Shown: in pieces, positions 8,603-19,001 of the stretch
Position numbering within the stretch: the first letter of the stretch is position 1
How the letters are laid out: the number at the start of each line of letters is the position of its first letter
Assembly: GCF_025985425.1 (NCBI RefSeq)
Contig: NZ_CP094972.1
Location: forward strand, 3,089,540 to 3,153,539
Direction: 5' to 3'
Length of the DNA stretch: 64,000 nt
DNA from: Entomomonas sp. E2T0
GTDB lineage: Bacteria; Pseudomonadota; Gammaproteobacteria; Pseudomonadales; Pseudomonadaceae
Program-made: the position numbers and the translations under genes
Notes under the pieces: model-generated
Databases searched by the model: none
Seen by the model: only the letters and a program-made list of their open reading frames with translations
What the model was told of the DNA's origin: nothing

Positions 8603-9163
8603 ATGATCAGCAAACGAATGGATAACAAACAAGAAGAAAAGATTAGTAAGTTACTCAGCTATATTCTTCGTCATAAACCAGAAGAATATAACTTAACATT
8701 AGATAATCAAGGTTGGGTAATTATTCATGATTTATTAGAGAGCTTAGCTAAAGATCAACAGCCAATCACTAGACAACAACTTAATTATCTTGTGGAAAAT
8801 AATGATAAAAAGCGCTTTACTATTTCAGATGATGGTTTAAGAATCCGCGCTGCCCAAGGACATTCTACTAAGAAAGTCACTATTGAATATGTCCCTCAAC
8901 AGCCTCCTAATACTCTCTTTCATGGAACAGCTACGCGTTTCCTAGACACTATTAAACAGCAAGGATTACTAGCAGGCTCAAGGCAATATGTACATTTATC
9001 TACAGATACTGAAACAGCTCACAGTGTTGCTATAAGACATGGCCAACCAGTTATTTTAAAAATTAATAGTGCCGAAATGTATCAGCAAGGTTATCATTTT
9101 TACTTGGCTGATAATGGTGTATGGCTAACAGAACATGTACCTGTTACTTACATTAATGATTAA
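8603..9163 (+). CDS. kptA: RNA 2'-phosphotransferase, KptA/Tpt1 family
   Basis: Transfers an internal RNA 2'-phosphate to NAD+ and releases nicotinamide and ADP-ribose 1'',2''-cyclic phosphate. The 186 residues show the family order: the LSYILRHKPEE motif with the Arg-His pair, then RIRAAQGHS, then LFHGTATRF, then VHLSTDTETAHSVAIRHG. In fungi the substrate is spliced tRNA; bacteria that carry KptA have no matching splicing pathway, so the native substrate is unknown. The start at 8603 has a poor ribosome site, and an ATG at 8618 also fits the family N-terminus. It ends in a strong bidirectional terminator. Confidence 0.9.
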   Translation: MISKRMDNKQEEKISKLLSYILRHKPEEYNLTLDNQGWVIIHDLLESLAKDQQPITRQQLNYLVENNDKKRFTISDDGLRIRAAQGHSTKKVTIEYVPQQPPNTLFHGTATRFLDTIKQQGLLAGSRQYVHLSTDTETAHSVAIRHGQPVILKINSAEMYQQGYHFYLADNGVWLTEHVPVTYIND

Positions 9164-9165
9164 TC

Positions 9166-9195
9166 AAAAAAATCCCTCAAAATGAGGGATTTTTT
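9166..9195. terminator. Bidirectional terminator between kptA and dapD
   Basis: AAAAAATCCCTCA (9166-9178) pairs perfectly with TGAGGGATTTTTT (9183-9195) around a 4-base loop. It has a U run in either direction and lies between converging genes. Confidence 0.93.
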
Positions 9196-9201
9196 TATAA
9201 T

Positions 9202-10236
9202 TTAATTATTATCATGTAAATCTGTATTTAAAGAAACTTTCTGTTGTTGATTCTTACATTCAACTTGTCCAGTTTCAGAATTACGACGGAATAATAAATC
9301 ATCTTGACCTGCTAATTCTTTCGCTTTAACAATATCAATCACGGTATTAATACCAGATAACATTGCTATTTTAGTTCCTGCTGTAATATATAAGCCAGCT
9401 TCAATAGTACAGTTATTACCTAATGGTATACCAATCCCTGCATTAGCACCAATTAAACAGTTTTTACCAACACTGATAACTATATTGCCGCCACCTGATA
9501 AAGTACCCATTGTAGAACAACCACCACCTAGGTCTGTACCTGAACCCACAAAAACACCTGCTGAAATACGGCCTTCCACCATATTAGGGCCTTCTGTACC
9601 TGCATTAAAATTTATAAAGCCTTCATGCATAACCGTTGTACCTTCGCCTAAATAAGCACCTAAACGTACACGTGCGGTATTGGCAATACGAACACCTGAT
9701 GGAATAACATAATCAGACATTCTTGGGAATTTATCCACAGAAGTTACTTTTAGGTCTCTACCTTTGATGCGCTCTTCTAGCTGACGCTCAGCTAACTCTT
9801 CAACATCTATCGCCCCTAAATTAGTCCAAGCAACATTAGGCAATAAACCAAACATACCAGTCAAATTAGTACCATGTGGTTTAACTAAACGATGTGATAA
9901 TAAATGTAATTTTAAATAGGCCTCAGGAACTGAACTAGGATCTCTGTCTTCAGCTAATAATACGGCTACTAATGGTTTATTACTTTCAGCTAAACGTGTT
10001 AATAACCCAGCTTGCTTTTCATCAACCAGTTTTAATGCAGCTGCTAACTCTGCTGCTTGGGTTACTGTAATACTTATTGTTTCATTACCACCCTTGTAAC
10101 CTACCATAGGAGCTACCGCATCAGTTAATGCTGTACTAGGGCTAAACAGTGGTAACGCATAATATACTTCTAACCATTCCCCTTTACGATTCTGTGTTCC
10201 CACCCCAAAAGCCATACTAAACAATGTTTTTGACAT
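9202..10236 (-). CDS. dapD: 2,3,4,5-tetrahydropyridine-2,6-dicarboxylate N-succinyltransferase
   Basis: Fourth step of the succinylase route to diaminopimelate and lysine, using succinyl-CoA. The 344-residue form with an N-terminal domain beginning SMAFGVGTQNRKGEW is the long type found in pseudomonads. The C-terminal half is a left-handed beta-helix of hexapeptide repeats, visible in RIANTARVRLGAYLGEGTTV, GRISAGVFVGSGTDLGGG and GKNCLIGANAGIGIPLGNNC. A GAGGA ribosome site precedes the ATG. The ArsC-like gene lies 17 bases upstream and is probably cotranscribed. dapA is at 49-50 kb, so the lysine genes are scattered. Confidence 0.95.
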   Translation of the reverse strand: MSKTLFSMAFGVGTQNRKGEWLEVYYALPLFSPSTALTDAVAPMVGYKGGNETISITVTQAAELAAALKLVDEKQAGLLTRLAESNKPLVAVLLAEDRDPSSVPEAYLKLHLLSHRLVKPHGTNLTGMFGLLPNVAWTNLGAIDVEELAERQLEERIKGRDLKVTSVDKFPRMSDYVIPSGVRIANTARVRLGAYLGEGTTVMHEGFINFNAGTEGPNMVEGRISAGVFVGSGTDLGGGCSTMGTLSGGGNIVISVGKNCLIGANAGIGIPLGNNCTIEAGLYITAGTKIAMLSGINTVIDIVKAKELAGQDDLLFRRNSETGQVECKNQQQKVSLNTDLHDNN

Positions 10237-10253
10237 AAAATCCTCTATCTCTA

Positions 10254-10625
10254 TTATTTTAAACTCAATACTTGATCATACTCTTCAACTTTAAAACCTA
10301 ACAATGTCTTATTACCTAAATCTAAGACAGGACGTTTTATCATTGAGGGCTGTGCAATCATTAACTCTATTGCTTTACTTTCCGTTAAATCTTTTTTCTG
10401 TTCATCAGCAAGCTTCTTAAAAGTTAATCCTGCTTTATTAATAACTTTTTCCCAACCGTGTTCTTTACACCATGCTTGCAAATGCTCTTTATCAATTCCT
10501 TGTTTCTTATAATCATGAAATTGATAACTGACATTATGTTCATCTAAATAATCAAATGCTTTTTTCATGGTATTACAATTTTTAATACCAAAAATAGTAA
10601 TTGTATTATCCTTTTTAGCTGTCAT
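10254..10625 (-). CDS. ArsC/Spx family reductase-like protein (YffB type)
   Basis: Thioredoxin-fold protein related to arsenate reductase and Spx. From the ATG at 10625 it is 124 residues, near the family norm; the frame extends upstream to 10715 but that part has no family match. It starts with ITIFGIKNCNTMKKAFDYLDEHNV, in which a single Cys sits in the KNC-N-T loop and no CxxC is present. The RPVLDLGNKTLLGF stretch is the conserved ArsC-like C-terminal strand. In Pseudomonas the same gene sits next to dapD. Its reaction is not established, and true arsenate reduction is unlikely from the context. Confidence 0.85.
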   Translation of the reverse strand: MTAKKDNTITIFGIKNCNTMKKAFDYLDEHNVSYQFHDYKKQGIDKEHLQAWCKEHGWEKVINKAGLTFKKLADEQKKDLTESKAIELMIAQPSMIKRPVLDLGNKTLLGFKVEEYDQVLSLK

Positions 10626-10789
10626 TTTATCTACTCTAATCATCTCATTAAGACCGGTATAAGATAACATAAAACCAATGATTTGCTTAATTTTCTTAGC
10701 ATAAATCTTAATCACATAAAAACTAAATGAATCATTAAGTTATAATAAAACACAGCAACATAATACTATTAACAAAAGAAACAATACAA

Positions 10790-11341
10790 ATGCAACATTA
10801 TTTAATTATTGATTTTGAAGCCACTTGTTGTGATCAAGGTTCTATCCCTCGTCACCAAATGGAAATTATTGAGATTGGTGCAGTCATGGTAGATAGCCAA
10901 ACTTTGCAATTAATAGATGAGTTCCAGAGCTTTATCAAACCTGTACGTTATCCAAAATTAACTACATTCTGCACACAACTAACGTCAATTACTCAACAAC
11001 AAGTAGATAAAGCGACTACTTTTAAAAACTTTATCGCCCCTTTTAAAACATGGCTTTATCAATATAAAAAATTCGCTTTTTGTTCATGGGGTGATTACGA
11101 CTACAATCAGTTAAACCAAGACTGCCAATATCATCAGGTTGCTAACCCTATTAGTGCTAAGCATATTAATATCAAACGATTAATGGCTGAAAAACAGCAG
11201 CTTCAAAAAAAGCCAGGATTAGGACAAGCGTTAAAGCTAGCTAATATGGAATTTATTGGTACCGCACATCGAGGGATCGATGATGCAAGAAATATGGTAA
11301 GACTATTACCTTATATATTTGGTGATAAAAAACTGCCTTAA
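10790..11341 (+). CDS. DEDDh 3'-5' exonuclease, ERI-1/KapD-like
   Basis: RNase T/DnaQ-fold exonuclease of 183 residues. Exo I is IIDFEATC (Asp9, Glu11), Exo II is seen around FCSWGDYDYNQL, and Exo III is AHRGIDDARN, with the His and Asp of the DEDDh type. This subfamily (ERI-1-like) includes enzymes that trim 3' ends of structured RNA, but the bacterial substrates are not known. It stands alone and ends against the deaminase gene on the other strand. Confidence 0.85.
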   Translation: MQHYLIIDFEATCCDQGSIPRHQMEIIEIGAVMVDSQTLQLIDEFQSFIKPVRYPKLTTFCTQLTSITQQQVDKATTFKNFIAPFKTWLYQYKKFAFCSWGDYDYNQLNQDCQYHQVANPISAKHINIKRLMAEKQQLQKKPGLGQALKLANMEFIGTAHRGIDDARNMVRLLPYIFGDKKLP

Positions 11342-11356
11342 TCAACTAAGGCAGTT
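11322..11356 (-). terminator. Terminator of the kup-deaminase operon
   Basis: AACTGCCTTA (11331-11340) pairs with TAAGGCAGTT (11347-11356). Read on the minus strand, the stem is followed by a run of six T. The hairpin lies partly inside the 3' end of the exonuclease gene. Confidence 0.75.
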
Positions 11357-11371
11357 ATAAGCTAAATAACT

Positions 11372-12325
<954 letters not shown>

Positions 12326-14248
12326 TTATATTTCCACTTGTGTACCAAGTTCAATCACACGGTTCATTGGTAAATTAAAATAACGCAAACTTGCACTCGC
12401 ATTCTTCATCATAAATGAAAACAATGCTTGACGCCAACGTACCATGCCCATTTTAGATGGAATAATAGTTTCTCGAGTTAAATAATAAGTGGTTGTCATA
12501 TTACTAAAATTTAACTCATTTAAGTGACAAAGCTGTAATGCTTTAGGAATATCCGGCTCCTCCATAAAGCCATAATGCAATACCACTCGATAAAATCCTT
12601 CACCAAATATTTCAACTTCAAAACGTCTATTTGCATGAACTCTTGGAAAATTATCAACAATTACTGTTAATAAAACAATTTGCTCATGTAAAATCTGATT
12701 ATGAATTAAATTTAATAATAACGAGTTAGGAACCACATCTAATCTTGATGTTAAAAACACTCCTGTACCTTGTATACGATGAGGTGGTTCTATTCGTATA
12801 CTAGAAATAAAAGCAGGTAATGGTAAGCTATTTTCCTCCAAGCTTTTTGTCAATAATGCACGGCCTCTCTTCCAAGTACTCATAATAATAAATAACACAA
12901 TACCTACAATAATAGGGAACTCCCCACCATGCAGCACTTTAGGTAAGTTAGCGGCAAAATAGAGTGAATCAACAATAAAGAAGGCTAATAATAAGGGAAT
13001 AGCCATCCATAACGGCCATCTCCAAAGCAATAAAACAACACTGGAAACCAACAATGTAGTAATAATCATTGTGCCTGTTACAGCTATACCATAGGCTGAA
13101 GCCAATGCAGAAGATGAACCAAAGCCAATAATCAACAATACTACCCCAACCATTAGTGACCAATTAATAAAAGGGATATAAATTTGCCCTTTCTCATCAC
13201 TAGATGTATGACGAATTAACATATTAGGAATATAACCTAATTGAATAGCCTGCTGTGTTAGGGAAAATGCCCCAGAAATAACAGCTTGTGAAGCGATCAC
13301 CGTGGCTAAGGTAGCAATCGTAATTAAAGGCATTAAAGCCCACTCAGGTGCTAATAAGAAAAAGGGATTATGCTTAACACTTGGGTCTAATAAAATCATT
13401 GCACCTTGACCAAAATAATTAAGCACCAAGGCTGGAAACACAAAGAAAAACCAAGCACGTGAAATAGGTGCTCGACCAAAATGTCCCATATCAGCATATA
13501 ACGCTTCAGCCCCTGTTAACGCTAAAACTACAGCGCTTAAAATAAGAAAACCTACTGCTTTATGATAGTAAATAAACTCTACAGCTCGCATTGGGTTTAG
13601 CGCTTTCAATACAATAGGGTTATGTGTAATGCCATAAATACCTAATACAGCCAAGGTTAAAAACCATAACATCATAATAGGTCCAAAAAGCCTCCCTATA
13701 TGTGCTGTACCAAACCGTTGAAACAAAAATAAAACTATCAGAATAACAACAGCCAAAGGCACAATAAAATGATCTAACTCTTGAAAAGAAGGTATCAGCA
13801 TTAACCCCTCTACTGCTGAAAGAACAGATACAGAGGGTGTAATCATACTATCCCCATAAAAAAGTCCAGCACCGAATAATCCTAATAAGACTATTATTTT
13901 ACGCAGTTTTGGATAATTCTCAGTAGCCGTTTGAGCCAAGGCGATTAATGACATTGTCCCGCCCTCACCCTCGTTATCAGCTCTTAAAATAAAAATCACA
14001 TATTTAATGGAAACAACCCATGCTAAAGACCAGAAAATAAGCGACAAAACACCAAGTACACCTGTTTCATTGGTAGTAATACCACCAATATGAAATACCT
14101 CTTTTAATGTATACAGTGGACTAGTACCAATATCACCATAGACAACGCCCATAGCACCTATCAATAATGCACAAGTTACCTTTTTTGATTTTTCGTTAAC
14201 ATTATCTGATAAATCCTGACTTTCTGTTTGTTGTGTTGTGTCAACCAT
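12326..14248 (-). CDS. kup: Low-affinity potassium uptake protein Kup
   Basis: H+/K+ symporter of the KUP/HAK/KT family in the inner membrane. The 640 residues have a short cytosolic N-terminus and then [19 protein letters not shown], the family signature in the first helix. About 12 helices follow to near residue 455, and then a cytosolic domain of about 180 residues. Length and motifs are normal. The gene leads a two-gene operon with the adenine deaminase; a functional link is not evident. A 461-base gap lies upstream. Confidence 0.95.
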   Translation of the reverse strand: MVDTTQQTESQDLSDNVNEKSKKVTCALLIGAMGVVYGDIGTSPLYTLKEVFHIGGITTNETGVLGVLSLIFWSLAWVVSIKYVIFILRADNEGEGGTMSLIALAQTATENYPKLRKIIVLLGLFGAGLFYGDSMITPSVSVLSAVEGLMLIPSFQELDHFIVPLAVVILIVLFLFQRFGTAHIGRLFGPIMMLWFLTLAVLGIYGITHNPIVLKALNPMRAVEFIYYHKAVGFLILSAVVLALTGAEALYADMGHFGRAPISRAWFFFVFPALVLNYFGQGAMILLDPSVKHNPFFLLAPEWALMPLITIATLATVIASQAVISGAFSLTQQAIQLGYIPNMLIRHTSSDEKGQIYIPFINWSLMVGVVLLIIGFGSSSALASAYGIAVTGTMIITTLLVSSVVLLLWRWPLWMAIPLLLAFFIVDSLYFAANLPKVLHGGEFPIIVGIVLFIIMSTWKRGRALLTKSLEENSLPLPAFISSIRIEPPHRIQGTGVFLTSRLDVVPNSLLLNLIHNQILHEQIVLLTVIVDNFPRVHANRRFEVEIFGEGFYRVVLHYGFMEEPDIPKALQLCHLNELNFSNMTTTYYLTRETIIPSKMGMVRWRQALFSFMMKNASASLRYFNLPMNRVIELGTQVEI

Positions 14249-14709
14249 AATAAATAATACTCAGCATTAAATGCGTTTAGTTTAAAACCTGTTATACAAG
14301 TAATAGAAATTAATAATTAATATATACCTCTAGTTATTTAAATAGTTCCATTTTCAGAATCTTTTATTTATTAAACTCTATTGATATTCCTCATAAAATA
14401 GCTAATTAGCTAGATTAACCGACAGATTAGATATTTACTAATGGAGTAGGTATAATGTACTTTAATAGCATTATTAACCTATGTAACATACAATGACTTT
14501 GATAGCATAACGAATTAATGTGTTTTGTTAGAATAAGATGTAAGGATGTATTGTTATAGTAACGGTTAGCAGCTAAACCATTAATGATGCAATGGAAGGC
14601 ATTTGAGTAATAATTCCATATGAATTGATTATATATAAAATACCTTATACATTTACATTACGACATTTTTTATGTGTTTACCCCCATTTAATTATGTAGG
14701 CAAGTTTCA
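14249..14709. other. Non-coding gap between kup and fimL
   Basis: This 461-base AT-rich region lies between divergent genes. It must hold both promoters. A 14-base palindrome, TAGCTAATTAGCTA, lies near 14400 on the kup side, and an isolated TATAAT is at 14451-14456. I find no convincing matched -35/-10 pair, no RNA gene and no coding frame. Confidence 0.4.
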
Positions 14710-16926
14710 ATGACTGATTTGGCAACACCCCCAGCTCCAAAACAAATGAAGACAATCATAACTCTTCTTAATTTAGTTAAGAGTGAATTATTCATCACCA
14801 TTGACCATGCTGAACGTTGTTTAGAAATGTTTATTTCTGAACGTCAGAGTAATGCTTCTCTACAACAATTTATCCAAGCCTTACAACAAATCCGTGGTTC
14901 ATTAACATTAATTGAGATTTCTGGCGCTACAGCATTAACTGACCTTATGTTAGAGCGTACACTGTCTATTCCAACAGAAGCTGATGCGCAGTGGGATAAT
15001 ACATTAAGCACATTAAGTACTGCTATTTTTACTTTACGCCGTTATTTAGAAAACTTTGAAAATTATCCTTATCCTTTACCAGAACTTTTACTTCCCGTTA
15101 TCAATGAGTTACGACTAACGGATAAAAAACCTCCATTATCTGATAGCTATTTTGCTGATATCTCTATTATACAGCCACCACTACCTAACTCCTTGCCAGA
15201 AGCTGTTGATTTACCTCTTTTTGGTCGATTACGCCAAATGTATCAAATTGGCTTATTAGGCTTAATTAAAGACGAAAATAGAGAAGCAAGCTTACGTATG
15301 ATGTCCAGATCTATGGACAGATTACAAAAACACCTTAATGATGAAAATGCTGCAAGACTTTGCTGGGTAACCTCTGCCGCAATAGAATCCTTCACTGATT
15401 CAAGAATGACAGCTTACCCTACCCGTAAAAAACTATTTAGTCGTGTAGACCAACAGCTACGTAAAGCTCAAATAAACCATGAACCTATTAATGAGTCATT
15501 ATTAAAAGATCTTCTATACATAGTATCTTTAGATAATGCCTTTGGTATAAAGGCATTAACTGTATTTGGTGCATTTAATTTAGCTCCTCTACCTTATAAT
15601 AATAAAGTATTAGAAGCTGAAATGAACAAACTGGCAGGTCCTAGTCAAAGTGCTATTTGTTCTTTTACTGCGGCTGTAAGAGAAGAACTCGTACAAACTC
15701 AATACTCAATAGATGCATTTACTAGCCATAGTGCAGACCATCAAACACTTACTGAATCCTTACTAAACAACTTAGAACACCTTATTAAAACACTTTCGCT
15801 GGTGGGCCTACAATCAGCTGAAACCATGTTAAAAGAACAAATAGGCATATTAGAACTAAATAAAAATGAAACTAGCCTAGGCTCTAATATCTTAGATAAA
15901 TTAGCCGATGTTATATTGCATGTAGAAGGCATTATTCTAAATTATGAAACAAATGCCTCCTGTAATGATAATGAAAAATCGATGGCCAGCAATACAGAAG
16001 CTGTAGAAGACACAATCAACCAATATCTTAAACAAGGTCGTTCACTGGCTATTCAAGAGTCTCTAACAGGTATTGGAACAGCTCAACAAAATATTATGGG
16101 TTATGTTGAATCCAAAGGTGATAAACAATATCTAGAAAAAATGCCACAAACCTTAAATGAAATCTATGGTTGTTTACTCTTTCTTAACCAAGAAAGAGCT
16201 GCAAAAATTATTCGCCAATGTAACTACTACATTAATACACAAATGCTAAATACAGATACCTTACCTGATACTAAACAACTTGATAACTTAGCTGATATTT
16301 TTGCTAGTCTTGAGTTCTTTATGGAAACAGGTACCTTAAATACAAATGTTGTAGCTGATAACAAGGTATTAGACTTAGCAGAAGAAAGTTTAGCAACACT
16401 TAATGTACCTGATATTGAAATTCCTACAGCTCCGATTGCACCGGCTGTTACAGCTAAAAAAGCTGAAACAATTCCAACATTAGATACGCTAATACCTGAA
16501 GCTAAACCTCATAACAATAGTAAACCTGCTATGTTATTTGCAGATGTCTATGACGAAACGTCACCAAATAATAATTCTGTAACTCTACAAGAGCCAAAAG
16601 ACTTAGATTTTAATCTTGATGACTTTGCTTCCTTTAATACAGATTTTAAAACTGCTGAAGAAGAACAGAAAACAGCTACTATAGTTACGGATATTAAAGA
16701 ACCTGCAGAGCCAACACCTACTCCTGCCCTTGAGACTACCAAAGTAGTAGTAGAAAAAACACATACAGATATACCTGCACCATCCAAATTATCACTAGAG
16801 CCCCTTGCTACACCTGATACAGATGAAGAAGAAAAGCCTGAGATAAAACCTCAACCTATTAAAAAGGTAGAGAGTGATGACGATGATATTAAGTTTACAA
16901 GGCCTGAAAATTGGACTCTTTCGTAA
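14710..16926 (+). CDS. fimL: FimL-like protein (inactive ChpA N-terminal homologue)
   Basis: FimL of Pseudomonas promotes type IV pilus assembly and twitching and raises cAMP through CyaB; it resembles the first part of the ChpA kinase but cannot pass phosphate. Residues 1-410 here align with that region: helical segments such as HAERCLEMFISERQSN and FIQALQQIRGSLTLIEISGA look like Hpt domains in which the phospho-His is missing. The product is 738 residues, longer than the roughly 560 of the P. aeruginosa protein, with an acidic low-complexity extension from about 540 to the end. nudC follows and overlaps by 16 bases, as in Pseudomonas, which supports the name. Confidence 0.82.
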   Translation: MTDLATPPAPKQMKTIITLLNLVKSELFITIDHAERCLEMFISERQSNASLQQFIQALQQIRGSLTLIEISGATALTDLMLERTLSIPTEADAQWDNTLSTLSTAIFTLRRYLENFENYPYPLPELLLPVINELRLTDKKPPLSDSYFADISIIQPPLPNSLPEAVDLPLFGRLRQMYQIGLLGLIKDENREASLRMMSRSMDRLQKHLNDENAARLCWVTSAAIESFTDSRMTAYPTRKKLFSRVDQQLRKAQINHEPINESLLKDLLYIVSLDNAFGIKALTVFGAFNLAPLPYNNKVLEAEMNKLAGPSQSAICSFTAAVREELVQTQYSIDAFTSHSADHQTLTESLLNNLEHLIKTLSLVGLQSAETMLKEQIGILELNKNETSLGSNILDKLADVILHVEGIILNYETNASCNDNEKSMASNTEAVEDTINQYLKQGRSLAIQESLTGIGTAQQNIMGYVESKGDKQYLEKMPQTLNEIYGCLLFLNQERAAKIIRQCNYYINTQMLNTDTLPDTKQLDNLADIFASLEFFMETGTLNTNVVADNKVLDLAEESLATLNVPDIEIPTAPIAPAVTAKKAETIPTLDTLIPEAKPHNNSKPAMLFADVYDETSPNNNSVTLQEPKDLDFNLDDFASFNTDFKTAEEEQKTATIVTDIKEPAEPTPTPALETTKVVVEKTHTDIPAPSKLSLEPLATPDTDEEEKPEIKPQPIKKVESDDDDIKFTRPENWTLS

Positions 16927-17750
16927 AAGCTAATATTCCATTACAACCAACTCAAAAGAACTTATTATTGGTTTATGCAAATAACCAGTTTTTGTGTACA
17001 GACCAATATCAAGTTCTTTTTGTTTTAGATGATCTATTCTCCACTATCAACCAAGTTGATCATCAGATAATTAGCTTAGGTTTATGGAATAATACACCTG
17101 TTCATCTTGTTATCTTAGACAATCAGTATCCATTGCTTGCCAATACACATTGGCAAGCACTACGTCCACTCATGCTACAAATAGATTCTATTTCTTTTAA
17201 ATTATTGGGTTATGCTGCTCAATTAGCTACATGGGCCATTGATTATAAATTCTGTGGTCGTTGTGGTAGTAGAATGCAACACAACAGTAAACAGCATCAT
17301 ATGTATTGCCCCTCATGCAACAATACAGTTTATCCACGACTCAATCCTTGCATGATTATTCTTATTACTAAAGGCAGTGAAATATTACTGGCTCGCTCAC
17401 CACGTTTTGCTAACAATATGTATAGCACTTTAGCTGGTTTTGTGGAAGCTGGAGAGTCAGTTGAAGACTGTGTCCATCGTGAAGTCCATGAAGAAGTAGG
17501 CATTACTATTAATAATTTACGTTATATTGGTAGTCAAAATTGGCCTTACCCATACTCTTTAATGTTAGGCTTTCATGCGGATTATGCTGCTGGAGAAGTA
17601 ACACCTCAACCTGAGGAGATTGAAGATGCTCAATGGTTTTCTATCAAAAATCTCCCTGAACTCCCCCCCAAACAAGCCATTTCAAGGTATTTAATAGATC
17701 TTTATATCTCTGAAAAACTAGCTACCACCAAACCAGCCTTTCCAAACTAA
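16911..17750 (+). CDS. nudC: NAD+ diphosphatase / NAD-RNA decapping hydrolase NudC
   Basis: Nudix hydrolase that splits NAD(H) to NMN and AMP and removes NAD caps from RNA. The 279 residues hold a zinc ribbon, FCGRCGSRM and YCPSC (four Cys), then the Nudix box GFVEAGESVEDCVHREVHEEVGI and the SQNWPYPYS motif typical of NudC. The best start is a TTG at 16911 inside the last codons of fimL, because no in-frame ATG precedes the conserved part; coupled translation is likely. Its 3' end overlaps the convergent TSUP gene by 33 bases. Confidence 0.93.
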   Translation: MDSFVKANIPLQPTQKNLLLVYANNQFLCTDQYQVLFVLDDLFSTINQVDHQIISLGLWNNTPVHLVILDNQYPLLANTHWQALRPLMLQIDSISFKLLGYAAQLATWAIDYKFCGRCGSRMQHNSKQHHMYCPSCNNTVYPRLNPCMIILITKGSEILLARSPRFANNMYSTLAGFVEAGESVEDCVHREVHEEVGITINNLRYIGSQNWPYPYSLMLGFHADYAAGEVTPQPEEIEDAQWFSIKNLPELPPKQAISRYLIDLYISEKLATTKPAFPN

Positions 17751-18494
17751 ACGGATAGTAATGGCCATTACCACACAAATAAAAATAGGTCTAATTAGCT
17801 TAGAGCCTCCCTTAATTGCGCTGTTAGCACCTAGATAAGCCCCCATCATTAACGCAAGCCCCATACAAAGCCCTAATAACCAAGCTACTTGGTTGTAAGC
17901 AATAAATACTGCCAATGCCATACCATTACTGACAAAATTCATGGTTCTTGCAACACCACTGGCTCTTAATAAATCAACAGGATACATAAGCAATGTACTC
18001 ACCATCCAAAAAGCGCCTGTACCTGGCCCTGCAATCCCATCATAAAATCCTAGTGTAAATCCCTGTGGCCATTGTCTAGGCTTCTGGATAACTGCATTGT
18101 CAGACATTGTTTTGTTAGGTGTTTTTGAAAATAGGAAATATAGACCACAGCTAAAGACAATAATAGGTAAGAATTTTTCTAAAAAACTGGCTGATAAACT
18201 ATGTGCAATAACTGCACCTATTACAGCACCTATTGCTGTGGCTATTAAGCTAGGCCACCAAAGCTTAGGTAAAAATAATTTCTTTCGATAATAGGCAAAG
18301 CTAGCTGTGGCTGAACCAAAAGTAGCACTTAACTTATTAGTCCCTAATACTAAATGAGGAGGCACCCCTGCTGTTAATAATGCAGGCACTGTAATTAACC
18401 CACCACCGCCAGCAATTGCGTCAATAAAACCTGCAATAAAAGCAACAACAGATAATATTAATAGCAACTCAGGACTAAGAGAAAAAGGATCCAA
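17718..18494 (-). CDS. TSUP (TauE/SafE) family transporter
   Basis: Membrane protein of 258 residues with about eight helices. The N-terminal AGFIDAIAGGGGLITVPALLTAGVPPHLVLGTNKLSA stretch is the family hallmark, and the second-half repeat GFYDGIAGPGTGAFW is present. Members export sulfite, sulfoacetate and related anions, but the substrate cannot be read from the sequence. The SCP2 gene ends 16 bases upstream, so the two are probably one transcript. The last 11 codons overlap nudC on the opposite strand. Confidence 0.88.
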   Translation of the reverse strand: MDPFSLSPELLLILSVVAFIAGFIDAIAGGGGLITVPALLTAGVPPHLVLGTNKLSATFGSATASFAYYRKKLFLPKLWWPSLIATAIGAVIGAVIAHSLSASFLEKFLPIIVFSCGLYFLFSKTPNKTMSDNAVIQKPRQWPQGFTLGFYDGIAGPGTGAFWMVSTLLMYPVDLLRASGVARTMNFVSNGMALAVFIAYNQVAWLLGLCMGLALMMGAYLGANSAIKGGSKLIRPIFICVVMAITIRLVWKGWFGGS

Positions 18495-18510
18495 ATATAC
18501 CTCAACTTAT

Positions 18511-18822
18511 CTATATAGAAAATAATTGGCTTAATTGCATTGCTAATAATGGGTTACCATCAATTTTTAATTTACCTGTCATTAATGCCATCATTGCATT
18601 TAACTCTTTATTTAACATCGCCTTAAAATCTTGCTTATCCATGCTCAAAGTAACATCAGCATTATCTACTATGCCTTCAACAATATCACAGGTGCCATCT
18701 TTTACTTTCAAGCTATAATTTTGATAACCCTCAATCATAAACTGAAAAGTTAAATCTTTTCCTTGAGCAGCTTCTGGGTTAAATTTTGATTTTAATTGTT
18801 CAATAATTTCATCAGCACTCAT
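18511..18822 (-). CDS. SCP2 sterol-binding domain protein
   Basis: Single SCP-2 domain of 103 residues: an N-terminal helix after MSADEIIEQLKSKF, a strand pair around FQFMIEGYQNYSLKVKDG, the NADVTLSMDKQDFKAML segment and the GKLKIDGNPLLAMQL motif at the C-terminus. Such small cytosolic proteins bind lipids or acyl chains in a hydrophobic pocket; the ligand is unknown. A GGAG ribosome site precedes the ATG. It probably leads the operon with the TSUP gene. Confidence 0.88.
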   Translation of the reverse strand: MSADEIIEQLKSKFNPEAAQGKDLTFQFMIEGYQNYSLKVKDGTCDIVEGIVDNADVTLSMDKQDFKAMLNKELNAMMALMTGKLKIDGNPLLAMQLSQLFSI

Positions 18823-19001
18823 TAAAAAACTCCTTTCACCATTATTGGAACTTAAAAAAAGTGATTAGTTTACATCAGATAATAATTTTTTCATTAAATT
18901 ATCTTTTAAACTAAACAATTAGCATACCTATCCTTTTTTAAAATCTGTACAATGTGTGTTTTTACTAAATTAACAACTTTACTAATTCTGGGGAAAATAC
19001 A

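Noticed and set aside
10254-10625. Arsenate reductase for arsenic resistance
   Set aside because: It is the short YffB-type relative with a single Cys and lies next to dapD, with no arsenic genes present.
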